This document shows, in pieces, positions 54,720-63,999 of a DNA stretch of 64,000 nt (the first letter of the stretch is position 1; the number at the start of each line of letters is the position of its first letter). The translations under genes and the position numbers were made by a program. Source of the stretch: Bradyrhizobium quebecense (GTDB lineage: Bacteria > Pseudomonadota > Alphaproteobacteria > Rhizobiales > Xanthobacteraceae); assembly GCF_013373795.3 (NCBI RefSeq), contig NZ_CP088022.1:6076001-6140000 (forward strand), read 5' to 3'. Under the pieces are notes generated by a model, which saw only the letters and a list, made by a program, of their open reading frames with translations, had not been told where the DNA came from and searched no databases.

Positions 54720-55208
54720 GCGGTTCAAGTCATGCTAATTCCTGGCCCCGATGAAGAAATCGAGACCGTTCGCTTTATCTACGAGAGCTTCGCGCATCAC
54801 GCCAAAAGTGAGCGCGAGATTGCATCCTACCTCAATGACAAGGGTCTCTTCACCGATCTCGGTCGCCCCAGGAGTAGGGCCACTGTGCAACAGATCCTGA
54901 TCAACGAAAAATATGCCGGCAACAACGTCTGGAACCGTTGCTCCTGCAAGCTGAAAAGCCACCGGGTTTATAACCCACCCGAGCACTGGGTTCGACACGA
55001 CAAAGCATTTGACTCGATCGTCGACGACGAGACTTTCCAGGCAGCACAGAAGATCATCAACGATCGCGCCGAGAACTATTCCGCTGAAGAGCTACTAGAT
55101 CTGCTGCGGGGCTTGCTCGAGAAGCACGGTTACCTGTCCGGCATCATTATTGATGAATTGGAGTTTGGGCCCTCGAGCAGCGCCTATGGGATTGGTTCAA
55201 TCCATTGA
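54720..55208 (+). pseudogene. serine recombinase fragment (recombinase domain only)
   Basis: It lies in one open frame following the IS3 remnant. VMLIPGPDEEIETVRFIYESFAHHAKSEREIASYLNDKGLFTDLGRPRSRATVQQILINEKYAGNNVWNR and the following RAENYSAEELLDLLRGLLEKHGYLSGIIIDE match the middle of large serine recombinases. The N-terminal catalytic Ser domain is missing at the IS3 junction. The frame ends at 55208, soon after FGPSSSAY, where longer homologues continue. The broken end runs into the ParB-like gene. Confidence 0.8.
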
Positions 55209-56064
55209 GATGATTTCGATCGACGCGATCGATGTGGTTAACCCACGGGCTCGCAACCGGCGTGTCTTCAAAGAGATTGTCACCAGCGTTGCAGAACTCG
55301 GGTTAAAGCGGCCGATCACGGTGAAAAGGAAGGCGGGTGACGGCGAGCAGCGCTACGACCTTGTCTGTGGTCAGGGGCGGCTCGAGGCCTACCAAGCGCT
55401 TGGGCAGCGCGAGATCCCGGCGCTCGTCATCGATGCAACCAATGAGGACGGCGCGATCATGAGCCTGGTTGAGAACTGCGCCAGGCGCCAACACCGCTCG
55501 ATCGACCTGTTGCACGACATCGACGGTCTGCGGCAGAGGGGATACGAGTTCGATAACATCGCCCGCAAGACGGGGCTGACTGTCGAATATGTCAGGGGCG
55601 TCAGCAACCTGTTAGAAAGTGGCGAGCAGCGGTTGTTGCGCGCGGTCGAGGCCGGGCAATTACCGGTCAGCATCGCCGTCTTGATCTCCCAGGCTGAAGA
55701 CAGTGACGTCCAGAATGTCTTGCAACACGCATATGAGGAGAAGCTATTGCGCGGCCAGCGCTTGCTTGCGGCCAAGAAATTGATCGAGCAGCGGCGGCGT
55801 CGCGGTAAGGGATACAAGACCGGCCCACGCCGGAGCGACGACGCTCCGATCAGCTCGAATGCCCTACTGCGCGCGTACCGACAGGACGCCGACCGTAAGC
55901 GGGTCTTGGTCCGTAAATCCAACAGCACAAAAGCGCGGCTGTTTTTCATCCTTGAGGCGTTACGGAAACTGCTTACCGAGCCGGACTTTCTGACGCTTTT
56001 GCAAAGTGAAAAACTCGATACCTTACCGAAGAACCTTGCGGTTCGGCTGCACGGCCAGGGTTGA
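55186..56064 (+). CDS. ParB/Spo0J-type partition protein homologue
   Basis: A 292-residue protein from the ATG at 55186, overlapping the recombinase fragment. The N-terminal ParB nuclease-like domain reads ISIDAIDVVNPRARNRRVFKEIVTSVAELGLKRPITVKRK...YDLVCGQGRLEAYQALGQREIPALVID, with LVENCARRQHRS (CTP/DNA site). The central HTH is FDNIARKTGLTVEYVRGVSNLLESGEQRLLRAVEAGQLPVSIAVLIS. No ParA is visible nearby. Such ParB genes accompany serine-recombinase elements in rhizobia; the role may be element maintenance or regulation. Confidence 0.82.
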   Translation: MGLVQSIEMISIDAIDVVNPRARNRRVFKEIVTSVAELGLKRPITVKRKAGDGEQRYDLVCGQGRLEAYQALGQREIPALVIDATNEDGAIMSLVENCARRQHRSIDLLHDIDGLRQRGYEFDNIARKTGLTVEYVRGVSNLLESGEQRLLRAVEAGQLPVSIAVLISQAEDSDVQNVLQHAYEEKLLRGQRLLAAKKLIEQRRRRGKGYKTGPRRSDDAPISSNALLRAYRQDADRKRVLVRKSNSTKARLFFILEALRKLLTEPDFLTLLQSEKLDTLPKNLAVRLHGQG

Positions 56065-56067
56065 GCC

Positions 56068-56903
56068 ATGGCGCGGCGGCCTCACATTGCAGTCCGGATG
56101 AGCTTTGAGGAGCGCACGCTCGCCGTCCGACATCCAGCCCCTCAAGCTGGTGTCGGAGGAGGTCAAGCGCTCGGCACAATACCGGCAGATCGCGGCCTCG
56201 ATTGCGGAAATCGGGTTGGTCGAACCTCCGGTTGTGGCGCGGAGCCGAGACGCAATTGGCAGATTTCTGCTGCTCGATGGTCATCTGCGGCTGGAAGTAT
56301 TGAAGGATTCCGGCTTGGTGGAGATCGAATGTCTGGTGTCAACCGAAGACGAGGCCTTCACCTATAACAAGCGGGTCAACCGGATCGCGATCATTCAGGA
56401 ACAAGGCACTCAATGTCGACGTCGCCAGCATCCGTCGTCGCCGCAAGCTGTTGGACGGCATCAGCGCTCAGGCGGTTGAGCTGCTCAAAGAAAAACATTT
56501 GACGCTCAATACCTTTTCAGAGCTGCGCAAACTGGCGCCGATCAGGCAGATCGAGGCCGCTGAGCTGATGATCGCGATGAACAATTTTTCGAACAGCTAT
56601 GTGCGTTCGTTGGTGGTGGCGACGCCACGCGGTCAATTGGCGGCCGGCTATACACCGCGCCAGCCCAAGGGGCTGTCGAACGAGCAAGTTGCGTTGATGG
56701 AACGGGAATCCGCCTCGCTCGCCCGTGAGTTCAAGGTCGCCGAACAGACCTATGGCACCGACCATCTCGATCTGGTCCTGGCGATCGGCTACATCTCAAA
56801 ACTCCTGCGCAACGGCAAGGTCGTTGGCTATCTCGCAAAACACTTCCAGGAGCTGCTGTTTGAATTCCAGCGAATCACGGAATCCGAAGCGACCCTGGCC
56901 TAG
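56068..56903 (+). pseudogene. RepB-like second ParB gene, broken by frameshifts and a deletion
   Basis: Starts with the ATG at 56068 (ARRPHIAVRMSFEERTLAV). The frame is lost near 56130 and resumes as DIQPLKLVSEEVKRSAQYRQIAASIAEIGLVEPPVVARS...FLLLDGHLRLEVLKDSGL. A second break near 56401 removes the HTH start: IAIIQE is followed out of frame by KALNVDVASIRRRRKLLDGIS. The rest (AVELLKEKHLTLNTFSELRKLAPIRQIEAAELM...) runs to 56903 and resembles the RepB C-terminal domain. It would be the partner of the intact ParB gene. After it, 56904-57235 holds no gene I can support. Confidence 0.8.
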
Positions 56904-57235
56904 CGGCCCTGTCTGCAGTCCTTTATTCAAACTGTATCGGTCTTTATGGAGTGCATCTTCGCCGGGCGGCCGACCGTTCGTCATGAGTGGTTCTAAAACA
57001 GCGCGTTTGCATGTGAGGAAGGCCGTTCTTCGCTCGGCTTGAGCAGAAGGGTTTTTGCGGCATGCAGCCGCGCGATATCCCTATCGGCGGCTTCTAAAGC
57101 ACCAATCATCCCAATGATCGTTCCTGCAATTTACGGTCGGCGCGACAGCCCAGTACAACTATCGGCTTGACGCCGGAGGATTTACATATTTAAGTAGCCC
57201 TATTGGCAGTCGACAACCAGATGAAGGGGGCGGCT

Positions 57236-58744
57236 GTGACTGATATTTTTATTTCTTATTCCAGGGACGATGACGCTCCTCCACCGGACAAGCCGGGCCG
57301 AAAGGGCTTTGTAACTTTTCTGGACGATGCCATCCGCTACGAATTTCAGGAACTTGGCCCTGACCGGCCGTCGACTTGGCGTGATACACGACGCATTTCA
57401 CCCGCCGACCAATTTACGCCTGAGATCGAGGAGGCGCTGAAGACAGCCTCGTTCCTGCTCGTTGTTCTTTCGCCGAATTGGATGGCAAGCAAATGGTGTC
57501 GACGGGAACTCGAGACGTTCGCCCGACACCACGGGCCAGACGGGCTTCGCGAGCGCATCGTTGTAGTTGGGAAACGGCACATCGATCCCGACAAGCGACC
57601 GTCCTTGTTGCAAGGGCAGGTCGGGTTCCGGTTCTATGTTCGCAATGAGGATCCGGAGGATATAGCTGGAGACCTTGAATTCTTCGACCGCGGGGAGCCG
57701 CGCGACGAGCGCTATTGGGAGGGCCTTAAAGCGCTAGCCGCCCACCTGGTTAAACGCAGGCCCCGGCCAACCCTATCTCCAATCTACGCTCCGAGCGGCA
57801 GAACTATCTTCGTTGCAAAGCCGGCCTCTGACATGCGCCGAGGTTACGATCGAATAGTGTCGGAACTCACGGGCAAAGGTCACAGAATCCTTCCCGATCC
57901 CAAGGATGACATTCCACTCGACCGATCGGTCAATGCCATCGACGAGGCCCTAGCCGACGCGGAGATCGCCATCCATTTGCTTGGTGAGAAAGCTGGTGAA
58001 GCGCCAGAGGATGAGCTTCCGATGGTGAAGCTGCAGCTCTCACGGTCAGCGGCGAAAACATCGCAAGCAGCTCCTGGAACGTTTCATCGGGTAATCTGGG
58101 CACCCAGCATCTGGACGACTTCCCTGAATGCGAACCAGCTGCAGGCCGAGAAAAGGCGGCATCCGCTGGAGGTGCTAGCTCGGTTTGATCAGCAACTGGC
58201 GACGGATAAGGTTGAAGGAGACAGCCTGAGCAAGTTTGTCGATTTCGTGAATCAGCATCTGTTGCTTATCGTTCCGCCGCGGTCAATCACGCTGCTGCCT
58301 TCCGACGCTCGCGACGTGCGTCTGTTCTTGTATCACTCTCAGGAGGACAGCAAGTACGCGCTAGCCTTGGCTCAAGCGCTCCAACAGAGAAAGCTAGAGG
58401 CGATGCTTCCAGCGCTTGAAGGTCCGGAAGCCGACCTCAAGAGCTTCAACAGCAAACAACTTGTCGAATGCGACGGCGTAATTGTTTGCTGGGCTTCGGC
58501 GTCGGAAGTCTGGGTCCGTGCACAAGCCAGTGCACTTCGCAACTGGAGCGCTCTCGGCCGGTCGCGACAATTCAGTTATCGTGCTGTTGTGGCTGCGCCA
58601 CCGCCGGGCGAACGAAAGCAGGCAGGCAAGTTGCTATTTCCCCCCAGTGAGATTGACATAGTTGTCGACATTTCCGACAAGGAGATACCGACAGCAGACC
58701 TCCTTGACGTCTTAGTGCCCGCCGCTGGAGCGAGGACCCTATGA
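57236..58744 (+). CDS. TIR-domain effector with three tandem TIR-like domains
   Basis: A 502-residue protein from the GTG at 57236, with AGGGGG six bases upstream (an ATG at 57221 is possible). Residues 1-150 form a clear TIR domain: DIFISYSRDD, WRDTRRISPADQFTPEIEEALKTASFLLVVLSPNWMASKWCRRELETF, with the likely NADase Glu at 91. Residues about 188-290 repeat the fold (RTIFVAKPASDMRRGYDRIVSELTGKGHRILPD...EIAIHLLGEKAG), DUF4062-like. Residues about 360-480 form a third (VRLFLYHSQEDSKYALALAQALQQRKLEAMLPALEG...CDGVIVCWASASEVWVRAQ). The stop overlaps the STAND gene start (ATGA). Probable effector of a defence pair; NAD+ cleavage is inference. Confidence 0.82.
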   Translation: MTDIFISYSRDDDAPPPDKPGRKGFVTFLDDAIRYEFQELGPDRPSTWRDTRRISPADQFTPEIEEALKTASFLLVVLSPNWMASKWCRRELETFARHHGPDGLRERIVVVGKRHIDPDKRPSLLQGQVGFRFYVRNEDPEDIAGDLEFFDRGEPRDERYWEGLKALAAHLVKRRPRPTLSPIYAPSGRTIFVAKPASDMRRGYDRIVSELTGKGHRILPDPKDDIPLDRSVNAIDEALADAEIAIHLLGEKAGEAPEDELPMVKLQLSRSAAKTSQAAPGTFHRVIWAPSIWTTSLNANQLQAEKRRHPLEVLARFDQQLATDKVEGDSLSKFVDFVNQHLLLIVPPRSITLLPSDARDVRLFLYHSQEDSKYALALAQALQQRKLEAMLPALEGPEADLKSFNSKQLVECDGVIVCWASASEVWVRAQASALRNWSALGRSRQFSYRAVVAAPPPGERKQAGKLLFPPSEIDIVVDISDKEIPTADLLDVLVPAAGARTL

Positions 58745-61700
58745 CGGAGCTCAAGGCCAGGATCGTTGCGTCCCTCGCTCGACCATTCCCGGGCCTCCGT
58801 CCCTTCGGCTATCAGGATCACGAGTTTTTCTTCGGACGCCAAGACCAAATCTATGCGCTTTATAGGCTGATCGACCGCTTCCGATTCATTGCCGTAGTTG
58901 GTAGCTCAGGGAGCGGCAAATCGTCACTTGTTCGGGCAGGACTCCTACCACTGCTTGACACCGAAACGAGTGAGGTTGGCGGACGCAACTGGTTGTGGCG
59001 CGAAATGCATCCAAGTGATGCTCCGCTGGTTCGTTTGACAGAATTGGTTGCTGGCCTGTCGACGGACGATGACCCTAAGGTAGCCTCTGGACGACGCGAC
59101 CGAGTGGCTTCGCAACTCCGTCGATCAAGCTTCGGACTCTCGGAAGCTCTGAGCGAAACCACATGCGTGGTAGGTAAATCGTTTGTATTAGTGATCGACC
59201 AGTTCGAAGAGCTATTCCGCTACGCAGGAGACGGGGACAGTACGACACTCACCCCAGATAACGCGCATGCGCGCGACGAAGCCGTGCAGTTTGTCCAACT
59301 ACTGCTCGAGGCAAGCCGTTCCCCGCTCAATCGTATCCATGTGGTATTGACCATGCGCTCCGACTTCATCGGAGATTGTGCTCGATTTCATGGATTGCCG
59401 GAGGCCGTCAGTGAAGCTCAATTTCTCGTGCCCTCGCTGACGCGCGACCAATTAGAAGAAGTTATCCGCAAGCCCATCGAAAAGGCCGGAGCCATCATTG
59501 ATCCGCAACTCGTCGAAAGGCTCTTGAACGACTGCAGCACCGAGATGGACCAGTTGCCAGTTCTACAACATTGCCTTTCCCGACTGTGGGAGGAGAGCGG
59601 TAGGGCGCCGGCCGCCAATTGGGATAGGTTGGAGACTTCGCAAGAGACCCGCTCCCCTCTAGAGACTGACCGGCGCATAACGTCGAACCATTACAAGAAC
59701 ATCGGTGGATTTGCGGATGCCCTCTCGAAGCACGCTGATGAAATACTGAAAGAACTACCCGGGCCCGATCTGCAGCTCGCAGTAGAACAAGTGTTTAGGG
59801 CACTATCCGAGTTCGACAAGGAAGGTCGCGCAACTCGGCGCGCACTGACATTCTCTCAAGTGACGGCGGAGACCGGCGCCGATAAGTCTATCGTATGTAA
59901 GGTATTGGACCGCTTCCGTTCAGAGGATTGCTCCTTTCTAAGTCCTCCGCCCTCCGAAGTTAAGGAGATTTCCGACCGCACACGAATCGACGTTGGTCAT
60001 GAGGCGCTGCTTCGACGGTGGGATAAGGTGTGCGGGCAGGGAGCGGAGCTTGGATGGCTCCGTGTAGAGCAACAGGCTGGGGAGCGCTATCGCGCCCTGC
60101 TCGCGATGACGGAAGGCGAAGATGCAGCGCTCCCGGCACACCTTGTCGATGAACGGTGGGCTTGGTGGAACGCCCGTCCCCGAACAGCGGCCTGGGCTAA
60201 CCGTTACGGCGGCGGCTTTGCGCGCGTCGAAAGGTTGCTGCTGAAGTCGCGTCGTAGGCAACGCTTGAAGCTGCTTGCTGTAGCTGCCGCCTTTGTCGCT
60301 GTTGCGGGAGTCGCTGCGATCATGTTCACGCTGTGGCAAGCCGGCAACAGGGCGCGACTTGAAGCAGATTCCAACCGTCTCAACACGCTTCGAGCCTTTC
60401 AAGTATCTATTGGGAGGCTCTCTGGATTTCTCGATGACGGCACGATCAGAGCGAGCGGCGCTGGCCAGATCCTGCAAGACGCAAAGTTGACTCTCGATAA
60501 TATCGTCGCCAAAGCGGGCGAACACTCACCCGACTTGGCCGAGATTGAAATATCGCTGCTTCTCGCCGCGTCCGATGTGAAGGAAGCCTTGGGAGACGAG
60601 GATGCTCTCGACTTAGCCCAGCAGGCTGAAGAGCTATCGAAGACCTTCCTACAAAACTACCCCGACAGTTTGAAATTTAAACACCAGCTTTATGCCAGTA
60701 AGTTTAGGATTGGCGATCAATGGGCGAAGGCACTCAAGGAAAACTCGGCTAAAGCTGAGAGGGAATACGCCGACGCGGTCGATATCGCTAGGCAACTCGC
60801 CCTAAGCGCCCCTCGAGATTCAAGTTATCAACGCGACGTGATCTTTACCTTGAACAAGGTCGGCGACATTCACCAGTACCGAAAAGACTGGAGTGGGGCT
60901 TTGGACCGTTATAACGAAGGGTTAAGTATTGCACAGACTATTGCCGACGCTTATCAGATCGCCATTGAGATGAACCGAATTGCGCAGATTTTCAGCGCTA
61001 GAAAGCAACCAGGCGACAAACAAGCAGCGCTCGACGAATACCACAACGCATTATCTGTTCTTAATCAGCAACAAGAGAAGACGTGGACGGCTGCACTTGC
61101 GTCCAACATTGCGAATACCCACCGTCGAATCGGCGAATTACTCGACGATCACGATGACGCTCTGCGCGAGTATAAAGCGGCGGTAGACACGCGAAAGAGG
61201 CTTTATCAGCTCGATCCAGGAAACATCAACTGGTGTATAGGCCTGGCGACTGATTACACCCGACTGGGCGACATCCTCGTGCAGAAGCAGGACTGGCGCG
61301 AAGCCTCAAACAGCTACAATGAGGCAGTTAGAGTCGCCGAAGTCATCCTCTCAAAGACCCTCAGTTCTACCAGATGGAAGGAGAATATAGGCTCCTTGAA
61401 CGGAAAGCGGGGAGATGTCCTTATGTCCTGGTGGAATGAGGTCATAAATCGACCCGATGGGCCAGAGCTCCTGTTCACCAGCGCCGCACTGGAACGTTAT
61501 CACTTGGCAGCTCAGAGTTACGAAAGCTTGCTCAACATCGCATCTCCCCCCTATCGTCAATTATTCGACATGAAGCTCAAGATCGCAGACGTTCTGGTAC
61601 GCCAAAAGAAATTTAGTTTGGCGCTCGGCGCCTATGACTCAGCTTACGAGATTGCGCAGAAGGCAGCTGCGATCCAGGCGGTTACAGGTTGGCAGATAGC

Positions 61701-61926
61701 CCTCTCTAAGTCGCTTGAAGAGGCCGGAGACTTCCTTGCCAGCGAAGCCAACGGTGGCGTCGCCACTGTAGGCGAGATCAATGCGCGGGCGTTTTATGAA
61801 AAGGCGCTTGCAAGCATCCAGGCGACACCGGGTAAAGAAGCCGAAGCTTCGCAGATTGTGTCTCGAACAGCAGACCTAAATGCGAAGCTTGCGAAGCAGC
61901 AACCTTTGATCCAGTCGCGACACTAA
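58741..61926 (+). CDS. membrane-anchored STAND NTPase with TPR sensor
   Basis: A 1061-residue protein overlapping the TIR gene by 4 bp. Residues 14-36 (RPFPGLRPFGYQDHEFFFGRQDQ) are the nSTAND1 signature. Walker A is GSSGSGKS (54-61), Walker B is VLVIDQFEELF (149-159), and a winged-helix part follows with IDVGHEALLRRW (416-427). One transmembrane helix spans about 509-532 (LKLLAVAAAFVAVAGVAAIMF). From 540 to the end are helical TPR-like repeats (GDIHQYRKDWSGALDRYNEGLSIAQ, GDILVQKQDWREASNSYNEAVRVAE). STAND proteins oligomerise on ligand binding, and the TPRs would be the sensor. The TIR partner is the probable effector. Confidence 0.87.
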   Translation: MTELKARIVASLARPFPGLRPFGYQDHEFFFGRQDQIYALYRLIDRFRFIAVVGSSGSGKSSLVRAGLLPLLDTETSEVGGRNWLWREMHPSDAPLVRLTELVAGLSTDDDPKVASGRRDRVASQLRRSSFGLSEALSETTCVVGKSFVLVIDQFEELFRYAGDGDSTTLTPDNAHARDEAVQFVQLLLEASRSPLNRIHVVLTMRSDFIGDCARFHGLPEAVSEAQFLVPSLTRDQLEEVIRKPIEKAGAIIDPQLVERLLNDCSTEMDQLPVLQHCLSRLWEESGRAPAANWDRLETSQETRSPLETDRRITSNHYKNIGGFADALSKHADEILKELPGPDLQLAVEQVFRALSEFDKEGRATRRALTFSQVTAETGADKSIVCKVLDRFRSEDCSFLSPPPSEVKEISDRTRIDVGHEALLRRWDKVCGQGAELGWLRVEQQAGERYRALLAMTEGEDAALPAHLVDERWAWWNARPRTAAWANRYGGGFARVERLLLKSRRRQRLKLLAVAAAFVAVAGVAAIMFTLWQAGNRARLEADSNRLNTLRAFQVSIGRLSGFLDDGTIRASGAGQILQDAKLTLDNIVAKAGEHSPDLAEIEISLLLAASDVKEALGDEDALDLAQQAEELSKTFLQNYPDSLKFKHQLYASKFRIGDQWAKALKENSAKAEREYADAVDIARQLALSAPRDSSYQRDVIFTLNKVGDIHQYRKDWSGALDRYNEGLSIAQTIADAYQIAIEMNRIAQIFSARKQPGDKQAALDEYHNALSVLNQQQEKTWTAALASNIANTHRRIGELLDDHDDALREYKAAVDTRKRLYQLDPGNINWCIGLATDYTRLGDILVQKQDWREASNSYNEAVRVAEVILSKTLSSTRWKENIGSLNGKRGDVLMSWWNEVINRPDGPELLFTSAALERYHLAAQSYESLLNIASPPYRQLFDMKLKIADVLVRQKKFSLALGAYDSAYEIAQKAAAIQAVTGWQIALSKSLEEAGDFLASEANGGVATVGEINARAFYEKALASIQATPGKEAEASQIVSRTADLNAKLAKQQPLIQSRH

Positions 61927-61967
61927 GCTACGTTTTGGGCGAGCCATCTTCATTCGCCCATCCCTTG

Positions 61968-62171
61968 TTATGGAAGAACTCGGCCTTTGGGTGATCGGAC
62001 TGCGCCCAGGGAGTCCACGAGAAGTGGCAAGCGAGACGACATCGGTGACGATGTCAGGACAAGATATCCGGGATACGTCGCCAGGCCCAAGAGGACCGCA
62101 AATGTCGTCCATAACAAACCAGCATCACCGACCCACGCCGACAGGTGGGCGAGCAAGGCCAAACCAGGCAA
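61968..62171 (-). CDS. possible small membrane protein
   Basis: A 67-residue frame from the ATG at 62171, starting 13 bases beyond the stop of the PLD gene in the same direction. It contains one hydrophobic stretch (AGLLWTTFAVLLGLATYPGYLVL). No clear ribosome site and no known family. It overlaps other open frames, so it may be chance. Confidence 0.3.
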   Translation of the reverse strand: MPGLALLAHLSAWVGDAGLLWTTFAVLLGLATYPGYLVLTSSPMSSRLPLLVDSLGAVRSPKGRVLP

Positions 62172-62183
62172 TAGCGGAAATGC

Positions 62184-63326
62184 TCACTCCCTGCCGTAAG
62201 TTGCCCAAACGATGGCGTCCAATTCCGCTATATTCTTAGCTGGATACCCTGGATTGCCTCGCAAAGCTGCTCGAAGCTTCAGCGCCAGATCCACGTATCG
62301 TTCTCCTTCGGTCGACCCACGAGGCGCCTTGAAGCCGGTGTCGCTCATATACTCCCACACGGGATTATTCAAAACGGGATACAGATCGGGAAAGCGAAGG
62401 CACAGCATTTCAGAGAAGAACGCGCCTCTCGCGGCGACGCCCAATTCGTTCAGGCGATCGACCTCCGCAACCAACACGTCATCGCGTTCTTCTGGATCGC
62501 AATCCTCAATGGCAAGGAAACTGCGCGAAAGTTCCTGGAAGTTGCTACTCTTGCCGGCCCGCTCCCATCCGCTTCCCTGCAGGCGGTCACCCACTTCATG
62601 GCTCCAGTATTTCGGTAGCCGCTCGTAGAAGTCGTCGTTCGTGACTCGCTCGGCAGCACAATCTCGAATGAGCTTCATCAAACCAGCCTTATGCTTGCTG
62701 TACTGAGAGAGTTGCTGCCTTCGTTGCTGAAGCAATCTCTTCATGCCCGTCGGCCGCGGGAGTCGAAGCGGCACGACTTCGGGACGGGCGCCATTGGTTG
62801 AACTTCCCGATTCTCCGCCGGGCATCCTAGGAGCTTCTTTGTACTTTTTGAGCCAGTCCTCGGAAACAGGCACGCAGGCGTGTTCGATATCCCGCACCCA
62901 ACGCTTCGCAGCGACATAGTTGTTGTTCGAGATTTCGCAGAAGACGTTAGCCTCGTAGTTGCCATCAAATGCGGCTCGGGTGAGATTCGACGATCCAACA
63001 ATTGCAAAGTGCTTGCCATCTGTGTTGGTCCAGAAGGCCGCCTTGGGGTGAAACCCTTTGATTTGCTCAGCCACCTTGAAACAGTTCGCCCTCTTACCCC
63101 TCGGGAGCCAGGCCAGCACTTTAAGGCATGCAGCCTTCCGCGTAATGCCGAAGTCCTTACCGATAATAATTCTGAGCCGTCGGCATCGCGAGTTTAGCCT
63201 TAGTCGCTCATCCCAGTCCGTGAGGTACGCGCTTACAATGTATAGTTCGACAGCGTTCTCGAACGCAGTCTTGTAGTTTATCGCTAGGCCCGCATGCCCA
63301 TTGGGCCGGTGCAGCATTAATTCCAT
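62184..63326 (-). CDS. PLD-superfamily nuclease-like protein
   Basis: A 380-residue protein. The N-terminal third is a phospholipase D-like domain: ELYIVSAYLTDW, LRIIIGKDFGITRKA, and the single HKD-type motif GFHPKAAFWTNTDGKHFAIVGSSNLTRAAFDGNYEANV (HxK with GSSN). The C-terminal half (KLIRDCAAERVTNDDFYERLPKYW...FFSEMLCLRFPDLYPVLNNPVWEYM) is helical and looks like a DNA-binding or specificity region of restriction-like proteins. A single HxK motif implies a dimeric enzyme, as in BfiI/NgoFVII type nucleases. It lies next to the TIR/STAND pair and may be a separate defence gene. Confidence 0.72.
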   Translation of the reverse strand: MELMLHRPNGHAGLAINYKTAFENAVELYIVSAYLTDWDERLRLNSRCRRLRIIIGKDFGITRKAACLKVLAWLPRGKRANCFKVAEQIKGFHPKAAFWTNTDGKHFAIVGSSNLTRAAFDGNYEANVFCEISNNNYVAAKRWVRDIEHACVPVSEDWLKKYKEAPRMPGGESGSSTNGARPEVVPLRLPRPTGMKRLLQQRRQQLSQYSKHKAGLMKLIRDCAAERVTNDDFYERLPKYWSHEVGDRLQGSGWERAGKSSNFQELSRSFLAIEDCDPEERDDVLVAEVDRLNELGVAARGAFFSEMLCLRFPDLYPVLNNPVWEYMSDTGFKAPRGSTEGERYVDLALKLRAALRGNPGYPAKNIAELDAIVWATYGRE

Positions 63327-63438
63327 TTTATTCGTCCAAGAGTTGCAGCGCTATAAATGCACCAAAGAAATGTAACTCTGCAATCGGCATCACACACTGC
63401 ACAAGTATCGCGAGCAGCGGTATTGCCGGTCTACGCAC

Positions 63439-63999
63439 TCAAGAAGGATTTCGGAGCGCGGCCTCGATGTAATCAGACATCGCCTTCAACCAGGCTTCTT
63501 CGTGGATAGGGAGAAAGTCCTTAAGCCTAGGCATCTTAGCCGAGGCAGTTCGCACAGCCGATTCTTTGCCGTGATTGATTTCTCTGACGAAGCCACCAAT
63601 GAGCTTGGCGATCACTTCGTTATACTCTCGCCCAATATTTGTCCGCCCCCACCAAGTCGCTGGTCCAGCATCCAGATATCCAGATTTGTCGATAGTCCCC
63701 AGGTTGAGCGGGTTACCGTCCGGAAATGGATGCTTAAGATTCAATGCCCTCTGCCAGTCGGCAGTAACTCCGAGTGCCTCCGCTTTTCCTAAAAAGCTCC
63801 TCAGGGCTGCTGCCATACCCGCATCGCGCTTATCGAGGAGTTCATAGAACTCATCTTCGCCCAAACCGATAGAGCGAGGCTTATCCGAAAGCTGCAAAGC
63901 CGGAGTGACCCTTTCGACAATAATCTGTCCTCCACCTTGCGCGGCGATCTGAACTACTCCACGTTCGATTAGCGCTGTCTTTGCCAGAATTGATGGTGT
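63439..63999 (-). CDS. unknown protein, 5' end beyond the window
   Basis: The reading frame is open from the right edge (63999) to a stop at 63439, about 186 residues. No start is required inside the window. Visible parts: LAKTALIERGVVQIAAQGGGQIIVERVTPALQLSDKPRSIGLGEDEFYELLDKRDAGMAAALRSF and GTIDKSGYLDAGPATWWGRTNIGREYNEVIAKLIGGFVREIN. I do not recognise the family. It is 112 bp upstream of the PLD gene in the same direction, so the two may form an operon. Confidence 0.6.
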   Translation of the reverse strand, partial: TPSILAKTALIERGVVQIAAQGGGQIIVERVTPALQLSDKPRSIGLGEDEFYELLDKRDAGMAAALRSFLGKAEALGVTADWQRALNLKHPFPDGNPLNLGTIDKSGYLDAGPATWWGRTNIGREYNEVIAKLIGGFVREINHGKESAVRTASAKMPRLKDFLPIHEEAWLKAMSDYIEAALRNPS

